Shown here: one piece after another, positions 33,917 to 43,986 of the stretch
Layout of the letters: each line of letters opens with the position of its first letter
How positions within the stretch are numbered: the first letter of the stretch is position 1
Assembly (NCBI GenBank): GCA_965226775.1
Contig: CBDDEI010000002.1
Location: 744,001 to 808,000 of the forward strand
Direction: 5' to 3'
DNA length: 64,000 bases
Origin: CBDDEI01 sp965226775
GTDB lineage: Bacteria; Chloroflexota; Dehalococcoidia; SHYD01
Position numbers and translations under genes: made by a program
The notes under the pieces: model-generated
The model's database searches: none
Told to the model about the DNA's origin: nothing
Seen by the model: the letters and a program-made list of their open reading frames with translations, nothing else

Positions 33917-36900
33917 TACGCGGGAGATCCCAAGAGCTCAAGAATACCCAACAGCGGCACGTTTACCCTATCCGGGCGGCTGTTGAGCTCGTAGCCGACT
34001 TCATAAACGGCTTTTTCCAAGAGATAGGCGTTCAGGAGGATACGGGTATCGGTCTCATCCTTGGGGATGAAAGAAGCATCGCCCGCGGTTTCCAGGTAGC
34101 TCTTCAGGAAGGCATGGCTCACCCACTGGCGCCAGAAGCTAGCCCAGGTGTGTAGCGGTGTCAGCCCTTCTACAGGCCCCGTGCTCGTTTGCTCAAGCTC
34201 AGATGTGTATGCGGCATAGCTGAAGGAGCGGAGCATACCCGCCACGTCCCGCAGCGGTGACCGCTTGAGCCGGCGCTCTGAGATTGGCCGCGCTGGTTGG
34301 CCCTCAAAGTCGATGATCACGACATCTTTGCCGGTGTAGAGCACTTGCCCGAGGTGATAATCGCCGTGCACCCGGATACGGTTGGTAACGATTCGCCGCG
34401 CGATGAGCGCCCGGAAGTGGTTATTGATCTCCTCCTCCCGCAACAGCACTTCTTGGGCTTGCGGCAGCACATCTTCCGGCAACCGCCGCAACAGCGATCG
34501 GAGTAAGTCAAAGACCTGGTTGTTCTGGCTACGCATGGCCTGGTAGATAGAGCGCTGGTAGAACTCTGTGAATGGCTCCGGTGTGAAGTTCGGGTTTTCC
34601 TGTTCGTTTGCCAGGGTTTTGTGCATCTCCGCGGTGCGTTGTCCCACGAGTCGTGAAAACTCTAGCCCCAGCCCAATGAGCTCCACGGCTTGCGGTGGCG
34701 CTTCCTGGTCAAGGAGGTCTAGGAGCGGCGTCTTCAACGATTCTGCATCCGGAAGCGCTGGCTCCTGGGCCATTACCTCTTCAGAGTAGCGGCTCAGGGT
34801 ACCCTGCGTGTACTGCCAGGCATCGCCCTGGTTCTCCACAAACTCCTGAAGGACCCCCAGCGTGGACGCCTCTCCGAGGCTACTGGTGCTTGTTGCCTGG
34901 CCCCGCAGGCGCTGCCAGATGCGCTCCAACGGTGTCGTGTCTCGGTGCCTATATTCGAGTGCGCCGTATACGCTCGCTATTTGCCCCAGTTTCCGCTGCT
35001 CGGTAAGGTAGCGGCCTATCTCTAGGTCTGGGTTTTCCCCCTCTTCCAAACGACGGAAGAGCTTCAGGATGTACTTGTCGCCGTACACCACGGAGGTGTT
35101 GCTCTGCTCCGCGCGGCTAATGCTGGGTTCCAACGGCGCTTCCTCGCTGTCCACCACGGTTTGCAGCGCGCGGGTGGATGTCGCAGTGACTTCGCTCAGC
35201 TCCGCGGAGAAACTTTGACGCTCCACTAAAGCCTCCAAGAGCGTGACGCTGAACTCCCGATCCAGCAGGGCGTCGTATAAAACACCCTCTTCGTCCTCAC
35301 TTCTGCCGCGCACGCGTAGGCGGGCCACGCCTACACGGTCTTCCAGTATCTTGGCGGCCTGCTCACCGCTCGCGTAGGCCAGGGGAAGCACGTACCGCTC
35401 GGGCTCTCCATCCGAGTAGTCCACTTGCAGCACGGTTAAATACCCTAGAGGATTCGTCTGCGGGATAGGAATGGCGTCAATTATCTCCACGTTCAGCATC
35501 CGGCGGCCCTTGCCGCCAAACCAACGGCTGGCCCGCAGATAGTTGGGCAGGATGCTCTCCAGCGCGCCCTTGTCCTGGGGCCGCAGGATTGCATCCCAGG
35601 TTCCGGATACGGTGAGGAGCCTGACTACCGTCTGCTGCGTAACCAGGCCAATGGGCGATTCCCGCTGCTCAGCCACCAGAGAAAACCAGTAGAAGGTGTG
35701 CGGTCCCAGCGTCAAAAAGTAGGGTTCGTCTCCGATGTCCGGGAACGAGGTGCGCCCGAAGAGTTCCGTAGGCGTTGTGCCTTTGAACTCCGCGAGGTCC
35801 AGCGAGGAGTGTTGGGTGAAGCGAGAGAGGTTAGCTACAACCAGGATGGTCTCATCCTCAAAACGGCGTACAAAGGCCAGCACCTTGGGATTATCCATTT
35901 TCACGAACTCTGTGGTGCCCCGGCCAAAGGCTTGGTAGCGTTTGCGAAGCGCAATAACCCGCTTCATCCACCACAGAAGGGAGCTGGGGTTGTTCTGCTG
36001 CACCTCTACGTTCAACGCTTCATAGTGGTACTCAGCGTCAATGATTACCGGCAAGAAGAGCCGCTGGGGATTAGTGCGGGAGAACCCCGCGTTGCGGTCG
36101 CCACTCCAGTGCATGGGTGTGCGCAAGGCGTTCCGGTCGCCCAGGTAGAAGTTGTCGCCCATGCCCAGCTCATCGCCGTAGTACAGCACCGGCGTCCCCG
36201 GCAGCGAGAGCAGCAGCCCGTTAATCAGCTCAATCTTGCGGCGGTCGTTGCCCAGCAGCGGAGCCAGCCGCCGGCGGATGCCCAGGTTGATGCGCGCTTG
36301 GGAGTCGTAGGCGTACGACCGGTACATGTAGTCTCGCTCTTCGTCGGTGACCATCTCTAACGTGAGCTCATCATGGTTGCGCAGGAAAATGGCCCACTGA
36401 GCCTGCTCCGGGATGGCGGGTGTTTGTCGCAAGATGTCTATGAGGGGGAAGTTGTCCTCCATCCTGATAGCCATGAAGAGGCGCGGCATCAGGGGGAAGT
36501 GGAAGGCCATGTGGCTTTCGTCCCCCTCGCCAAAATAGGCCACCACGTCCTCCGGCCACTGGTTCGCCTCGGAGAGCAGCATGCGGTTCTTAAACTTGCC
36601 GTCGATATGGCTTCGCAGCTCTTTGAGGAAGGCGTGGGTTTCCGGCAAGTTCTCGCAGTCCGTCCCCTCCCGTTCGTAGAGGTAGGGGATGGCGTCAAGC
36701 CGCAGCCCGTCCACGCCCAACCCTAGCCAGAAGTCCACCGCCCGGAAGATTGCCCTCTTTACATAAGGGTTATCAAAATTGAGGTCTGGCTGGTGAGCGT
36801 AGAAGCGGTGCCAGTAGTACGCCTTGGCAACGGAATCCCATGCCCAGTTGGAGGTCTCAAAGTCTTTGAAGATAACGCGGCAGTCCGGGTAACGCTCCGG

Positions 36901-37341
36901 TGTATTGCTCCACACGTAGAGGTCGCGCCAGTGGTTGTTCGGCTTCGGTTGGCGGGCGCGCTGGAACGCCGGGTGCTGATCTGAGGTGTGGTTAATCACC
37001 AGCTCAATGATCACTCTAATGCCGCGGCGGTGTGCTTCCTCCAGGAACGTGGTGAAGTCGCTGAGCGTCCCGTACATGGGGTGGACATTCACGTAGTCGG
37101 AGATATCGTAGCCATCGTCCTTCAGGGGGGAGGGGAAGAAGGGGAGCAGCCAGATGGCGGTCACGCCCAGACCTTGGAGGTAGTCCAGCTTTTCCGTCAG
37201 TCCCCGGAAGTCGCCCACGCCGTCACCGTTACTGTCGTTGAAGGACCGCACGTGGAGCTCATAGATGACGGCATCTTTATACCAGAGGGCGTCGTCCTCT
37301 GCAGAAGTAATGATGGGTTCAGTGGGAGCAGTGGTGGTCAC
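33916..37341 (-). CDS. treS: Trehalose synthase fused to maltokinase (TreS-Mak)
   Basis: The 1141-aa bifunctional protein interconverts trehalose and maltose (TreS) and phosphorylates maltose to maltose-1-phosphate (Mak). The GH13 domain (about 1-560) has the triad Asp216 (GLRLDAIPYLYE), Glu258 (LLSEANQWPED) and Asp324 (FLRNHDELTLEM). The rest contains the maltokinase-like region with FGGKGRRM, a kinase-like VHGDYHLGQVLYTGKDVVIIDFEGQP and LRSFSYAAY. Length fits known TreS-Mak fusions. It starts with GTG overlapping the glgE stop by four bases (GTGA). Its product is the donor for GlgE next door. Confidence 0.95.
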   Translation of the reverse strand: MTTTAPTEPIITSAEDDALWYKDAVIYELHVRSFNDSNGDGVGDFRGLTEKLDYLQGLGVTAIWLLPFFPSPLKDDGYDISDYVNVHPMYGTLSDFTTFLEEAHRRGIRVIIELVINHTSDQHPAFQRARQPKPNNHWRDLYVWSNTPERYPDCRVIFKDFETSNWAWDSVAKAYYWHRFYAHQPDLNFDNPYVKRAIFRAVDFWLGLGVDGLRLDAIPYLYEREGTDCENLPETHAFLKELRSHIDGKFKNRMLLSEANQWPEDVVAYFGEGDESHMAFHFPLMPRLFMAIRMEDNFPLIDILRQTPAIPEQAQWAIFLRNHDELTLEMVTDEERDYMYRSYAYDSQARINLGIRRRLAPLLGNDRRKIELINGLLLSLPGTPVLYYGDELGMGDNFYLGDRNALRTPMHWSGDRNAGFSRTNPQRLFLPVIIDAEYHYEALNVEVQQNNPSSLLWWMKRVIALRKRYQAFGRGTTEFVKMDNPKVLAFVRRFEDETILVVANLSRFTQHSSLDLAEFKGTTPTELFGRTSFPDIGDEPYFLTLGPHTFYWFSLVAEQRESPIGLVTQQTVVRLLTVSGTWDAILRPQDKGALESILPNYLRASRWFGGKGRRMLNVEIIDAIPIPQTNPLGYLTVLQVDYSDGEPERYVLPLAYASGEQAAKILEDRVGVARLRVRGRSEDEEGVLYDALLDREFSVTLLEALVERQSFSAELSEVTATSTRALQTVVDSEEAPLEPSISRAEQSNTSVVYGDKYILKLFRRLEEGENPDLEIGRYLTEQRKLGQIASVYGALEYRHRDTTPLERIWQRLRGQATSTSSLGEASTLGVLQEFVENQGDAWQYTQGTLSRYSEEVMAQEPALPDAESLKTPLLDLLDQEAPPQAVELIGLGLEFSRLVGQRTAEMHKTLANEQENPNFTPEPFTEFYQRSIYQAMRSQNNQVFDLLRSLLRRLPEDVLPQAQEVLLREEEINNHFRALIARRIVTNRIRVHGDYHLGQVLYTGKDVVIIDFEGQPARPISERRLKRSPLRDVAGMLRSFSYAAYTSELEQTSTGPVEGLTPLHTWASFWRQWVSHAFLKSYLETAGDASFIPKDETDTRILLNAYLLEKAVYEVGYELNSRPDRVNVPLLGILELLGSPA

Positions 37342-39322
37342 GGCGTAGCAACAACGCCAGTAGATGGGGGTAGCGGGGCAAGATGCAACACGTGAGCGGG
37401 CAGGATTTTGGGATCGAGCTTAACGTAGTTGCGAGCGCCACTCCACGTAAAGCGCTCGCCGGTTAGCAGGTCGTGTGCTTGATAGGTCACGTTTCCAGCA
37501 AGCCCCAACCTCTCCAGTGTGAGGTTCACCCAACCAGATTGAGTGTTCTTATAGTCTAGGTTTACCACTACGAGCACTACATCGCTGCGATTCTCATCAG
37601 CTTTACTATAACAGAGCAGTTGGTCGTTATCGATTTCATGAAAATGGAGGCTCCGCAGGTTCCGCAGCGCGGGGTGCTCCTTGCGGATGCGGTTTAGCTG
37701 GGCGATGAGGCCCTTCAGGCTGGCGGGTGCGCTTAGGTTCCAATGCCGCACCTGATACTTCTCCGAGTTTAGGTACTCCTCGCTTCCGTGCTCCGCGGCG
37801 TGTGCTCCATCAATTCATACGGAGGCCCGTACATGCCCCAGTTGGGCGCGAGGGTGGAAGCAAGCACTACTCTGCTCACGAACGCTGGTCTGCCGCCCCG
37901 CTGCAGGTACTCGTGCAGGATGTCCGGCGTATTCGTCCACACGTTGGGCCGGAAGAAGTCGCCCAGGCTCTGCTGGGCAAGCTCCGTGAAATACTCCGTA
38001 AGCTCAACCTTGGTGTTCTTCCAGGTGAAGTAGGTGTAGGAATGGGTGTAGCCCAGCTTGGCCAGGTAGTGCATGACCTTGGGACGGGTGAACGCCTCCG
38101 CCAGGAAGATGGTGTCCGCGTGCTGGGCTTTTATCTCCCCGATGGCCCACTCCCAGAAGCGGAGCGACTTGGTGTGTGGGTTATCTACGCGGAAGATGTG
38201 CACTCCCTGCTCAATCCAGAAAAGGAACACGCTTTTTAGCTCTTCCCATAAGCCGCGCCAGTCCTCACTCTCAAAGTCAAAGGGGAAGATGTCCTCATAC
38301 TTTTTGGGCGGGTTCTCTGCGTACTGAATGGCGCCGTCCGGCCTGTGGCGGAACCACTGGGGATGCTCGTGCACATAAGGATGGTCTGGCGAGCACTGGA
38401 ACGCGATGTCCAGCGCCACGTCTAGGCCCTGTTGCTTTGCTTCCTGCACCAAGTGACGGAAGTCTTCGAGCGTGCCCAGCTCTGGGTGGACGGACTTGTG
38501 GCCGCCTTCCGCAGCGCCGATGGCCCAGGGGCTGCCCGGATCGCTGGGCTTCACCGTTAGGGTGTTGTTGGGGCCCTTGCGGCTCGTGCTGCCGATGGGA
38601 TGGATGGGCGGTAGATAGAGCACGTCGAACCCCATCTCACGCAGGTAGGGCAGTCTGGCTTCGCAGTCCTTAAAGGTGCCGGGACGCTTGGGGTCCGGAG
38701 AGGTCGAACGGGGGAACATCTCATACCAGGCGCTAAAGCTCGCCCGCTCTGGGTCGATAGTGACCTGTAGCTCGCGACCCAGAGCGGTGGCAAAGCGCCT
38801 CTCCTGGCAGCGGCTCATGGCAGCCCGTAGCGGCGCACCCAGCGCCATGCGACGCACTGCCGCAGTGTCGCCGCCCGTCTTCAGTGTCTCCGCCCAGGCG
38901 TTGAGCCTGCGGGCATCTGCGCTGCCGGCGCGGGCTGCTGCTTGCGAAACGTGCTCAGCGCCCATGAGCAGCTCTACCGAGACATCCAGCTTGGCGTCCA
39001 CTTTCTTCTTGAGGTCCCGCTGCCAGGTGAGGAAGCGGTCCACCCACGCCTCGATGGTGAAGGTGTAGCTTTCCAGCATTGTCGGGCGGAACTCGCCCCG
39101 CCAGCGGTCGTTGTCAAAGTGGGTCATGGGTATATCAGCCCATTCCCCTTCTTTTGAGGGACGGTAGAGCAGCCGGGCGCTCAGCACGTCTTGGCCGTCG
39201 CAGAAGATGTCCGCCTCTACCGCCACCATCTCGCCCAGTGACCGCTTTGCAGGGAAGCGTCCGCCGTCTACCTCAGGGGTAACGCGCTCAATGATGACGC
39301 GAGTACGTCCTTCTTGCTGCAT
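37338..39322 (-). CDS. glgE: Maltosyltransferase GlgE, interrupted by a one-base frameshift
   Basis: GlgE transfers maltose from maltose-1-phosphate to alpha-1,4-glucan (GH13_3). The first 510 or so residues are intact: the N-terminal domain, AWYEMFPRS, YLPPIHPIGSTSRKGPNN, nucleophile Asp in FRVDNPHTKSL, Glu in FLAEAFTRPKVM, and GMYGPPYELMEHTPR. There the frame shifts near 37795, where one G is missing (CGG-AGC instead of CGG-GAG). The other frame carries on with EHGSEEYLNSEKYQVRHWN and a normal C-terminus (VNLDYKNTQSGWVNLTLE). Rejoined length is about 660 aa, normal for the family. A consensus error or a recent mutation are both possible. Confidence 0.9.
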
Positions 39323-39339
39323 CGCCGTCTCTTCTCACG

Positions 39340-40452
39340 TCATGTTTCTTCGACTATCCGGCGCTCGGTTGCCGGATCGAACAGGTGCATCCGGCTTGTG
39401 TTGAGCGCCACGGAAAGCTCGTCGCCGGGCCGGGCTTCTACGCGGGGGTCTACCCGAGCGAGGAAGCTTAGGTTGCCGCTCAACAAATAGAGCAGCGTCT
39501 CATTGCCCAGCGCTTCCACAATATCAACCTTAGCGGTGCAGGCCACGGACGCGACATCTGGAGGGGCAGTTTGCGCAGTGTAAATGTCCTCAGGACGGAT
39601 TCCCAAGACTATTTCTTTGCCTTGGTAGGGCTGGAGCTGCCGCGTCCAGGCGGGCGGCGCAGGTAGCCTAAGCTCCGAATGTATTGCGAACGCTAACCCT
39701 TCGCCCTGCGCTTCTACGGTGGCGTGAAGAAAGTTCATGGACGGACTCCCAATGAAGCCTGCCACAAAGATGTTGGCGGGGTGGGAGTATAACTCCTGAG
39801 GCGTCCCCACCTGCTGGATGATCCCCTCTCGCATTACCACGATGCGGGTTGCCATAGTCATAGCTTCGGTTTGGTCGTGGGTCACGTAGATGAAGGTGGT
39901 GCCAAGGCGGCGGTGGAGCTTGCTCAACTCCGCCCGGGTCTGCAGGCGCAGCTGCGCGTCCAAATTGGAAAGCGGCTCGTCTAGCAAGAAGACTGCAGGT
40001 TCCCGCACAATGGCCCGTCCCAGCGCCACGCGTTGCCGCTGCCCGCCGGAGAGCTGCCGCGGTTTGCGCGCTAGCAATTGCTGGATGCCCAACATCTCTG
40101 CGGCCTCTTGCACCCGTCGTTGTATCTCTGGTTTGGGCATTCCCCGCAGGGTCAGCCCAAAGGCCATGTTGTCGTACACCGACATGTGGGGGTAGAGGGC
40201 ATAGGACTGGAACACCATCGCGATGTCCCGGTCCTTGGCCGCCACGTTGTTCACCTGTCGTTCGCCAATATAGATCGCACCGTCGCTGATCTCCTCCAGC
40301 CCGGCCAGCAGCCGCAGCACGGTGGACTTGCCGCAGCCGGAGGGGCCCACCAGCACCAGGAACTCCTTGTCCGGGATGTCCAGGGTGAAGTCGTTCACCG
40401 CCGGAACACTGCCGAAGCGTTTTACCACATGCTCGAATCGCACGCCAGCCAT
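39340..40452 (-). CDS. Sugar ABC transporter ATPase (MalK/UgpC type)
   Basis: This 370-aa cytoplasmic ATPase powers the importer encoded upstream. Walker A is GPSGCGKST (about residue 37), the Q-loop region VFQSYALYPHMSVYDN, the signature LSGGQRQRVALGRA, Walker B VFLLDEPLSNLD and the H-loop THDQTEAMTMATRI. A C-terminal TOBE/OB-fold domain (LGIRPEDI) is typical of MalK-type subunits. Length equals E. coli MalK. It starts six bases after the permease stop and precedes glgE by 17 bases, linking transport with glucan synthesis in one transcript. Confidence 0.95.
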   Translation of the reverse strand: MAGVRFEHVVKRFGSVPAVNDFTLDIPDKEFLVLVGPSGCGKSTVLRLLAGLEEISDGAIYIGERQVNNVAAKDRDIAMVFQSYALYPHMSVYDNMAFGLTLRGMPKPEIQRRVQEAAEMLGIQQLLARKPRQLSGGQRQRVALGRAIVREPAVFLLDEPLSNLDAQLRLQTRAELSKLHRRLGTTFIYVTHDQTEAMTMATRIVVMREGIIQQVGTPQELYSHPANIFVAGFIGSPSMNFLHATVEAQGEGLAFAIHSELRLPAPPAWTRQLQPYQGKEIVLGIRPEDIYTAQTAPPDVASVACTAKVDIVEALGNETLLYLLSGNLSFLARVDPRVEARPGDELSVALNTSRMHLFDPATERRIVEET

Positions 40453-40458
40453 ACCCGC

Positions 40459-41349
40459 TTATCCTTTCACTGCGCCCGCCAGAATGCCCTGAACAAAGTA
40501 GCGCTGCAGGCTGAAGAAAATGGCGAGGGGCAGGATCATAGAGAGAAACGCCGCTGCGGTCAGCAATTGATACTGCGAGCCGAATGAACTGACCAGGTTG
40601 GTGATGCGCAGCGTCATGGGCGCAAGGGTGGGATCGCCCAATAGAATGAGTGCGATGAGCAGGTCGTTCCATACCCACAGGAACTGGAAGATGCCCAGCG
40701 CCGCGATGGCCGGCATAGATAGGGGCAGCACGATGGTGAAGAACACCCGCAGATCAGAGGCCCCGTCAAGGTACGCCGACTCAAAAAGCTCCTTGGGCAG
40801 CGCGCCAAAGAAGTTGCGCAGCAGGTAGACCGCAAAGGGCAGGCCGTAGGCCGTGTGCGCCAGCCATACCGCCGGATAGCTGCTCGTCCCGAACAGACGC
40901 CCGCCTAACAGCGGCATCGGCACGTCCACCGTGAGCTGGGTGAACAGCCGCAGCACCGGGATGAGGGTCATCTGCAGCGGCACCACCAGCATCCCCACGA
41001 TTGCCAGGAAGAGCAGGGTGCGTCCGGGGAACTCCATGCGGGCAAAGGCGTAGGCCGCAGAGGCCGCTACAAGGATGACCAGCAGCGTGCTAGGGATGGT
41101 GATGATTAGACTGTTCCGCAGCGCCTCTGCCATGCCTCGCTGGTTCATCACCGCCGAGTAGTTTTCTAGTGTGAACTGTTCCGGGTGTGCGAACGCCGTC
41201 CACCAGCCGGACGCCGCGATAGCCGAAGGGTCGCGGAAGGAGCTGGTCAGCAGCGCGATGGTGGGGAGGCTCCACGCTATTGCCACCAGGATGACCAGCA
41301 GGTGCAGCGGCACGCGGGATAGGGCGCCGGTGATCGCCTTGCCCATCAC
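40459..41349 (-). CDS. Sugar ABC transporter permease (MalG type)
   Basis: This 296-aa inner-membrane permease has six predicted helices and the EAA-loop ESAYLDGASDLRVFFTIVLP that contacts the ATPase. It belongs to the CUT1 family of alpha-glucoside and oligosaccharide importers. The start overlaps the end of the other permease by four bases (ATGA), so the pair is co-translated. Confidence 0.93.
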   Translation of the reverse strand: MMGKAITGALSRVPLHLLVILVAIAWSLPTIALLTSSFRDPSAIAASGWWTAFAHPEQFTLENYSAVMNQRGMAEALRNSLIITIPSTLLVILVAASAAYAFARMEFPGRTLLFLAIVGMLVVPLQMTLIPVLRLFTQLTVDVPMPLLGGRLFGTSSYPAVWLAHTAYGLPFAVYLLRNFFGALPKELFESAYLDGASDLRVFFTIVLPLSMPAIAALGIFQFLWVWNDLLIALILLGDPTLAPMTLRITNLVSSFGSQYQLLTAAAFLSMILPLAIFFSLQRYFVQGILAGAVKG

Positions 41350-42275
41350 CCCGCGTCCTCCCGGTACTGAAACCGCTTGATGCTAATCAGCATGATGGGC
41401 ACAACCCACAGCATGAGCACTACCGCAAGGGCGGCCCCCACGCCAAAGTTCTGCAGCACAAACGCCTCTTTGAAGAAGAGGGTTGCCACCACATCCGTCT
41501 CGAAGCGGCCGCCCGTCATCACCCACACTAGGTCGAACTTCTTGAGCGCCTGGATGACCAGGGTAGTCGCCACTACCACAATCGTCGGGGTCAGAATGGG
41601 TAGGGTAACGTAGCGGAAGGTCTGCCACTCGTTTGCGCCGTCCACCCGCGCCGCCTCCAGCACGTCTGCGGAGATGCCCTTGAGGCCCGCGGCAAGCACC
41701 ACCGTCGCAAAGCCCGTCCACATCCAGACCCCCACCAGCACCAGCGAGATGTTGTTGATCTGGATGGGCCCCGGCAGGGTTTCCGGACCCCAATCCGTGA
41801 ACCAGGTTTGGGGCGCGTTGGTGTTCTGAAGCCAGGCAGTGGGCTCTCCGCCTGCGGCGGTGACTACCGCGTTCACCGTGCCTATATCAGTGTTGAAATC
41901 GTACATGAACCGCCAGATGACGGACGCGGCCACAAAGGAGATGGCCATGGGGATGAATACGGATGAGGTAACCGCCGCTTCATAACGGACTTTGCCCGCC
42001 AGCACCGCCACGCCCAAGCCCAGGGGCACGGTAATGGCGGGGAACAGCAGCAGCCACAGGATATTGTTCATCAGCGCGCTATGGGTGTTCGCAATGAAGG
42101 GTTGGGGGTTCTCCAGGATGAAGCTGTAGTTCGCTAGTCCTATGAACGTCTCAGAGCGCGCATCCATAAGGCTGCGTCGCAGCGTGTCCAACATGGGGTA
42201 GACCAGGAATACAGCCAGCAAGACCAGCGTAGGCGCTAGCCAGAGCCATGGTACCCACCAACGTCGTCCAATCAT
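41346..42275 (-). CDS. Sugar ABC transporter permease (MalF type)
   Basis: This 309-aa permease begins RRWWVPWLWLAPTLVLLAVFLVYPML, the usual CUT1 first helix, and has the EAA-like loop LEAARVDGANEWQTFRYVTLP. It forms the translocation pore with the MalG-type partner. The spacer to the binding-protein gene upstream carries a hairpin that could lower its expression relative to the binding protein. Confidence 0.93.
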   Translation of the reverse strand: MIGRRWWVPWLWLAPTLVLLAVFLVYPMLDTLRRSLMDARSETFIGLANYSFILENPQPFIANTHSALMNNILWLLLFPAITVPLGLGVAVLAGKVRYEAAVTSSVFIPMAISFVAASVIWRFMYDFNTDIGTVNAVVTAAGGEPTAWLQNTNAPQTWFTDWGPETLPGPIQINNISLVLVGVWMWTGFATVVLAAGLKGISADVLEAARVDGANEWQTFRYVTLPILTPTIVVVATTLVIQALKKFDLVWVMTGGRFETDVVATLFFKEAFVLQNFGVGAALAVVLMLWVVPIMLISIKRFQYREDAG

Positions 42276-42298
42276 AGGAGTTAAGTGTGTTACGAAGC

Positions 42299-42340
42299 GT
42301 GGGGAGTCCCCAGACGCACCGGGCGCCGGAGACTCCCCAC
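42299..42340 (-). terminator. Intercistronic hairpin between binding protein and permease
   Basis: A perfect 10-bp inverted repeat, GTGGGGAGTC/GACTCCCCAC, has a 22-base loop and no T-tract. Similar hairpins in sugar ABC operons stabilise the upstream message or attenuate readthrough, giving excess binding protein. Confidence 0.55.
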
Positions 42341-42365
42341 TTTATGCGTGTGCGGGCTAGTTGCC

Positions 42366-43655
42366 CTACTCGCGCGCGGCTTCTATGCTCGCCAGAATCT
42401 TATCTAGGTCGCCGGGGCTGGCCAGGTACTGCGTGACACCCTCAAAGTAGGCCGTCTGCAGTGCGCCGCCAATGGCGTCATCCAGGTCAAAGCGGAAGAC
42501 CTTGGCTTGCGTAAGCTGCTCTGCCTGAGCTTTGGCTACAGGATCAGGGTAGGCAGTGGTTGCGACCATTTTGTTCACGGAAGTAAAGCCGCCCTCGTCT
42601 ACCCAAATCTTCTGTGCTTCGGCGCTGGCCAGATAGTTGAGCAGGGAGCAGGTCTCCGGCGATTCGTCGAATGCGTACACAAGGCTCGCGCCGCCGGTGA
42701 TGCCGCCGCCGGGGAAGGTGAAGAAGTTGTAGTCTTCTACCGGCTTGGCGTTGGGGAACTGCTCTGTAATAAAGCCGCCCGCAAAGCCGCCAAGGTAGGT
42801 CATGGCCGCCTGAGGCGGGCTCATGAATGGCGGGAAGGTGGCATCCTGGAACCCGGTGGCGTTAACACCCTCAGCGCCGCCTTGGGAGGTGTAGCCCTCG
42901 GTCAGGACAATCTTGCCAAACTTCTGCCACGCGTCCTTCACTCTGGGGTCTGTGAAGGGGATTGTGCCGTCAATGACGCCGTCATAGACGGCCCCTCCGG
43001 CTTCGTTCAGCAGGATCTGCTGAATCCAGTCCGTGCCGGGCCAGCCGCTCGCGCCGCCGCTCTCAATGCCCACGGACCACGGTGCGACGCCTGCCGCTTT
43101 GGCCTTGTCGGACAGCGCAATGAGGTCGGCAAAGCTGCTGTCGGCGGTCAGGGGAGTAAGTCCCTTCTCCGCGAAGAGTTTGGGGTTGTACCAGATAGTC
43201 CCCTTGGTGTCGGCCTTCATGAAGAAGCCGTATAGTTCGCCGTCCACGGTTCCGAGGTCAACGAAACCTTGCGGGTACTCCGCCGTCACCATCTCGCCAA
43301 CGCCACACTTGGACAGGGGGATAAGCCTGCCTTCTGCCGCAAACTGTCGGAAGAGGCCAACTTCTGCGGTGATGGCAATGTCTGGAGGATTATTACCCTC
43401 CACGCGCGTGGTGAGGGTAGGGGTAATGTCCCGGGTGCCTGTGAAATTCACCTTGGCGAGCGTATCCGTTTGCCACGGCTCTACCATCGCCTCAAAATTC
43501 GTGAGTTCGTCTCCGCCCCAGATACCAAGGATATCTACAGATGAGCCTATGGCCGGCTTTGGGGGACCCTGTTCGCCTATGAAGTTGCATGCAACCGCCC
43601 CTAATAGGACGCCTAATAAGGCGCCTATGGCAATTGTCTGCCAAGCTCTTTTCAT
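42366..43655 (-). CDS. Sugar ABC transporter substrate-binding lipoprotein
   Basis: From the ATG at 43655 (AAAGGAAA upstream), this 429-aa protein has a lipoprotein signal (AIGALLGVLLGAVACNF, lipid-modified Cys) and a family 1 solute-binding fold (TRVEGNNPPDIAITAEVGL, YGFFMKADTKGTIWYNPKLF, WPGTDWIQQILLNEAGG). It would capture an oligosaccharide, by context maltose-, maltodextrin- or trehalose-like, and deliver it to the two permeases. It is the first gene of the minus-strand glucan locus. An open frame extends to 43703, but its extra residues do not look like a signal peptide. Confidence 0.92.
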   Translation of the reverse strand: MKRAWQTIAIGALLGVLLGAVACNFIGEQGPPKPAIGSSVDILGIWGGDELTNFEAMVEPWQTDTLAKVNFTGTRDITPTLTTRVEGNNPPDIAITAEVGLFRQFAAEGRLIPLSKCGVGEMVTAEYPQGFVDLGTVDGELYGFFMKADTKGTIWYNPKLFAEKGLTPLTADSSFADLIALSDKAKAAGVAPWSVGIESGGASGWPGTDWIQQILLNEAGGAVYDGVIDGTIPFTDPRVKDAWQKFGKIVLTEGYTSQGGAEGVNATGFQDATFPPFMSPPQAAMTYLGGFAGGFITEQFPNAKPVEDYNFFTFPGGGITGGASLVYAFDESPETCSLLNYLASAEAQKIWVDEGGFTSVNKMVATTAYPDPVAKAQAEQLTQAKVFRFDLDDAIGGALQTAYFEGVTQYLASPGDLDKILASIEAARE

Positions 43656-43986
43656 AAGGGTTTCCTTTCGCTGTGTTCTTCTAGCCCTGTTCATGAGACT
43701 CATAGGCTAACGTACTTGCTGGTCGGCGAGGTACGTCTCATGGTGCCTCATCAGGGAACTACTGAATAGGTAGCTTGATCTTACTCATGTTCGCTCATTT
43801 GCTCAACCCTTAACTTGGTGGAGTAGTTCCGCACCGTTGGTTGACTGCCCGTGCAGCCGCGAGGATACTGGCCCATAGTACGCTCCTTCTCCCTGCACGA
43901 GAAGGCCGGATGCGGACTACACTGGCCAAACCTGGCGGGTTGTAGGCTTTACAGCGCTCATATTGGATTCAAGACGGAGGTGTCAC
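43656..43986. other. Divergent intergenic region upstream of the sugar locus
   Basis: This 331-base spacer between the sugar-binding-protein gene and the dioxygenase should hold both promoters. I cannot point to convincing -35/-10 boxes, an operator or an RNA gene. Confidence 0.4.
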
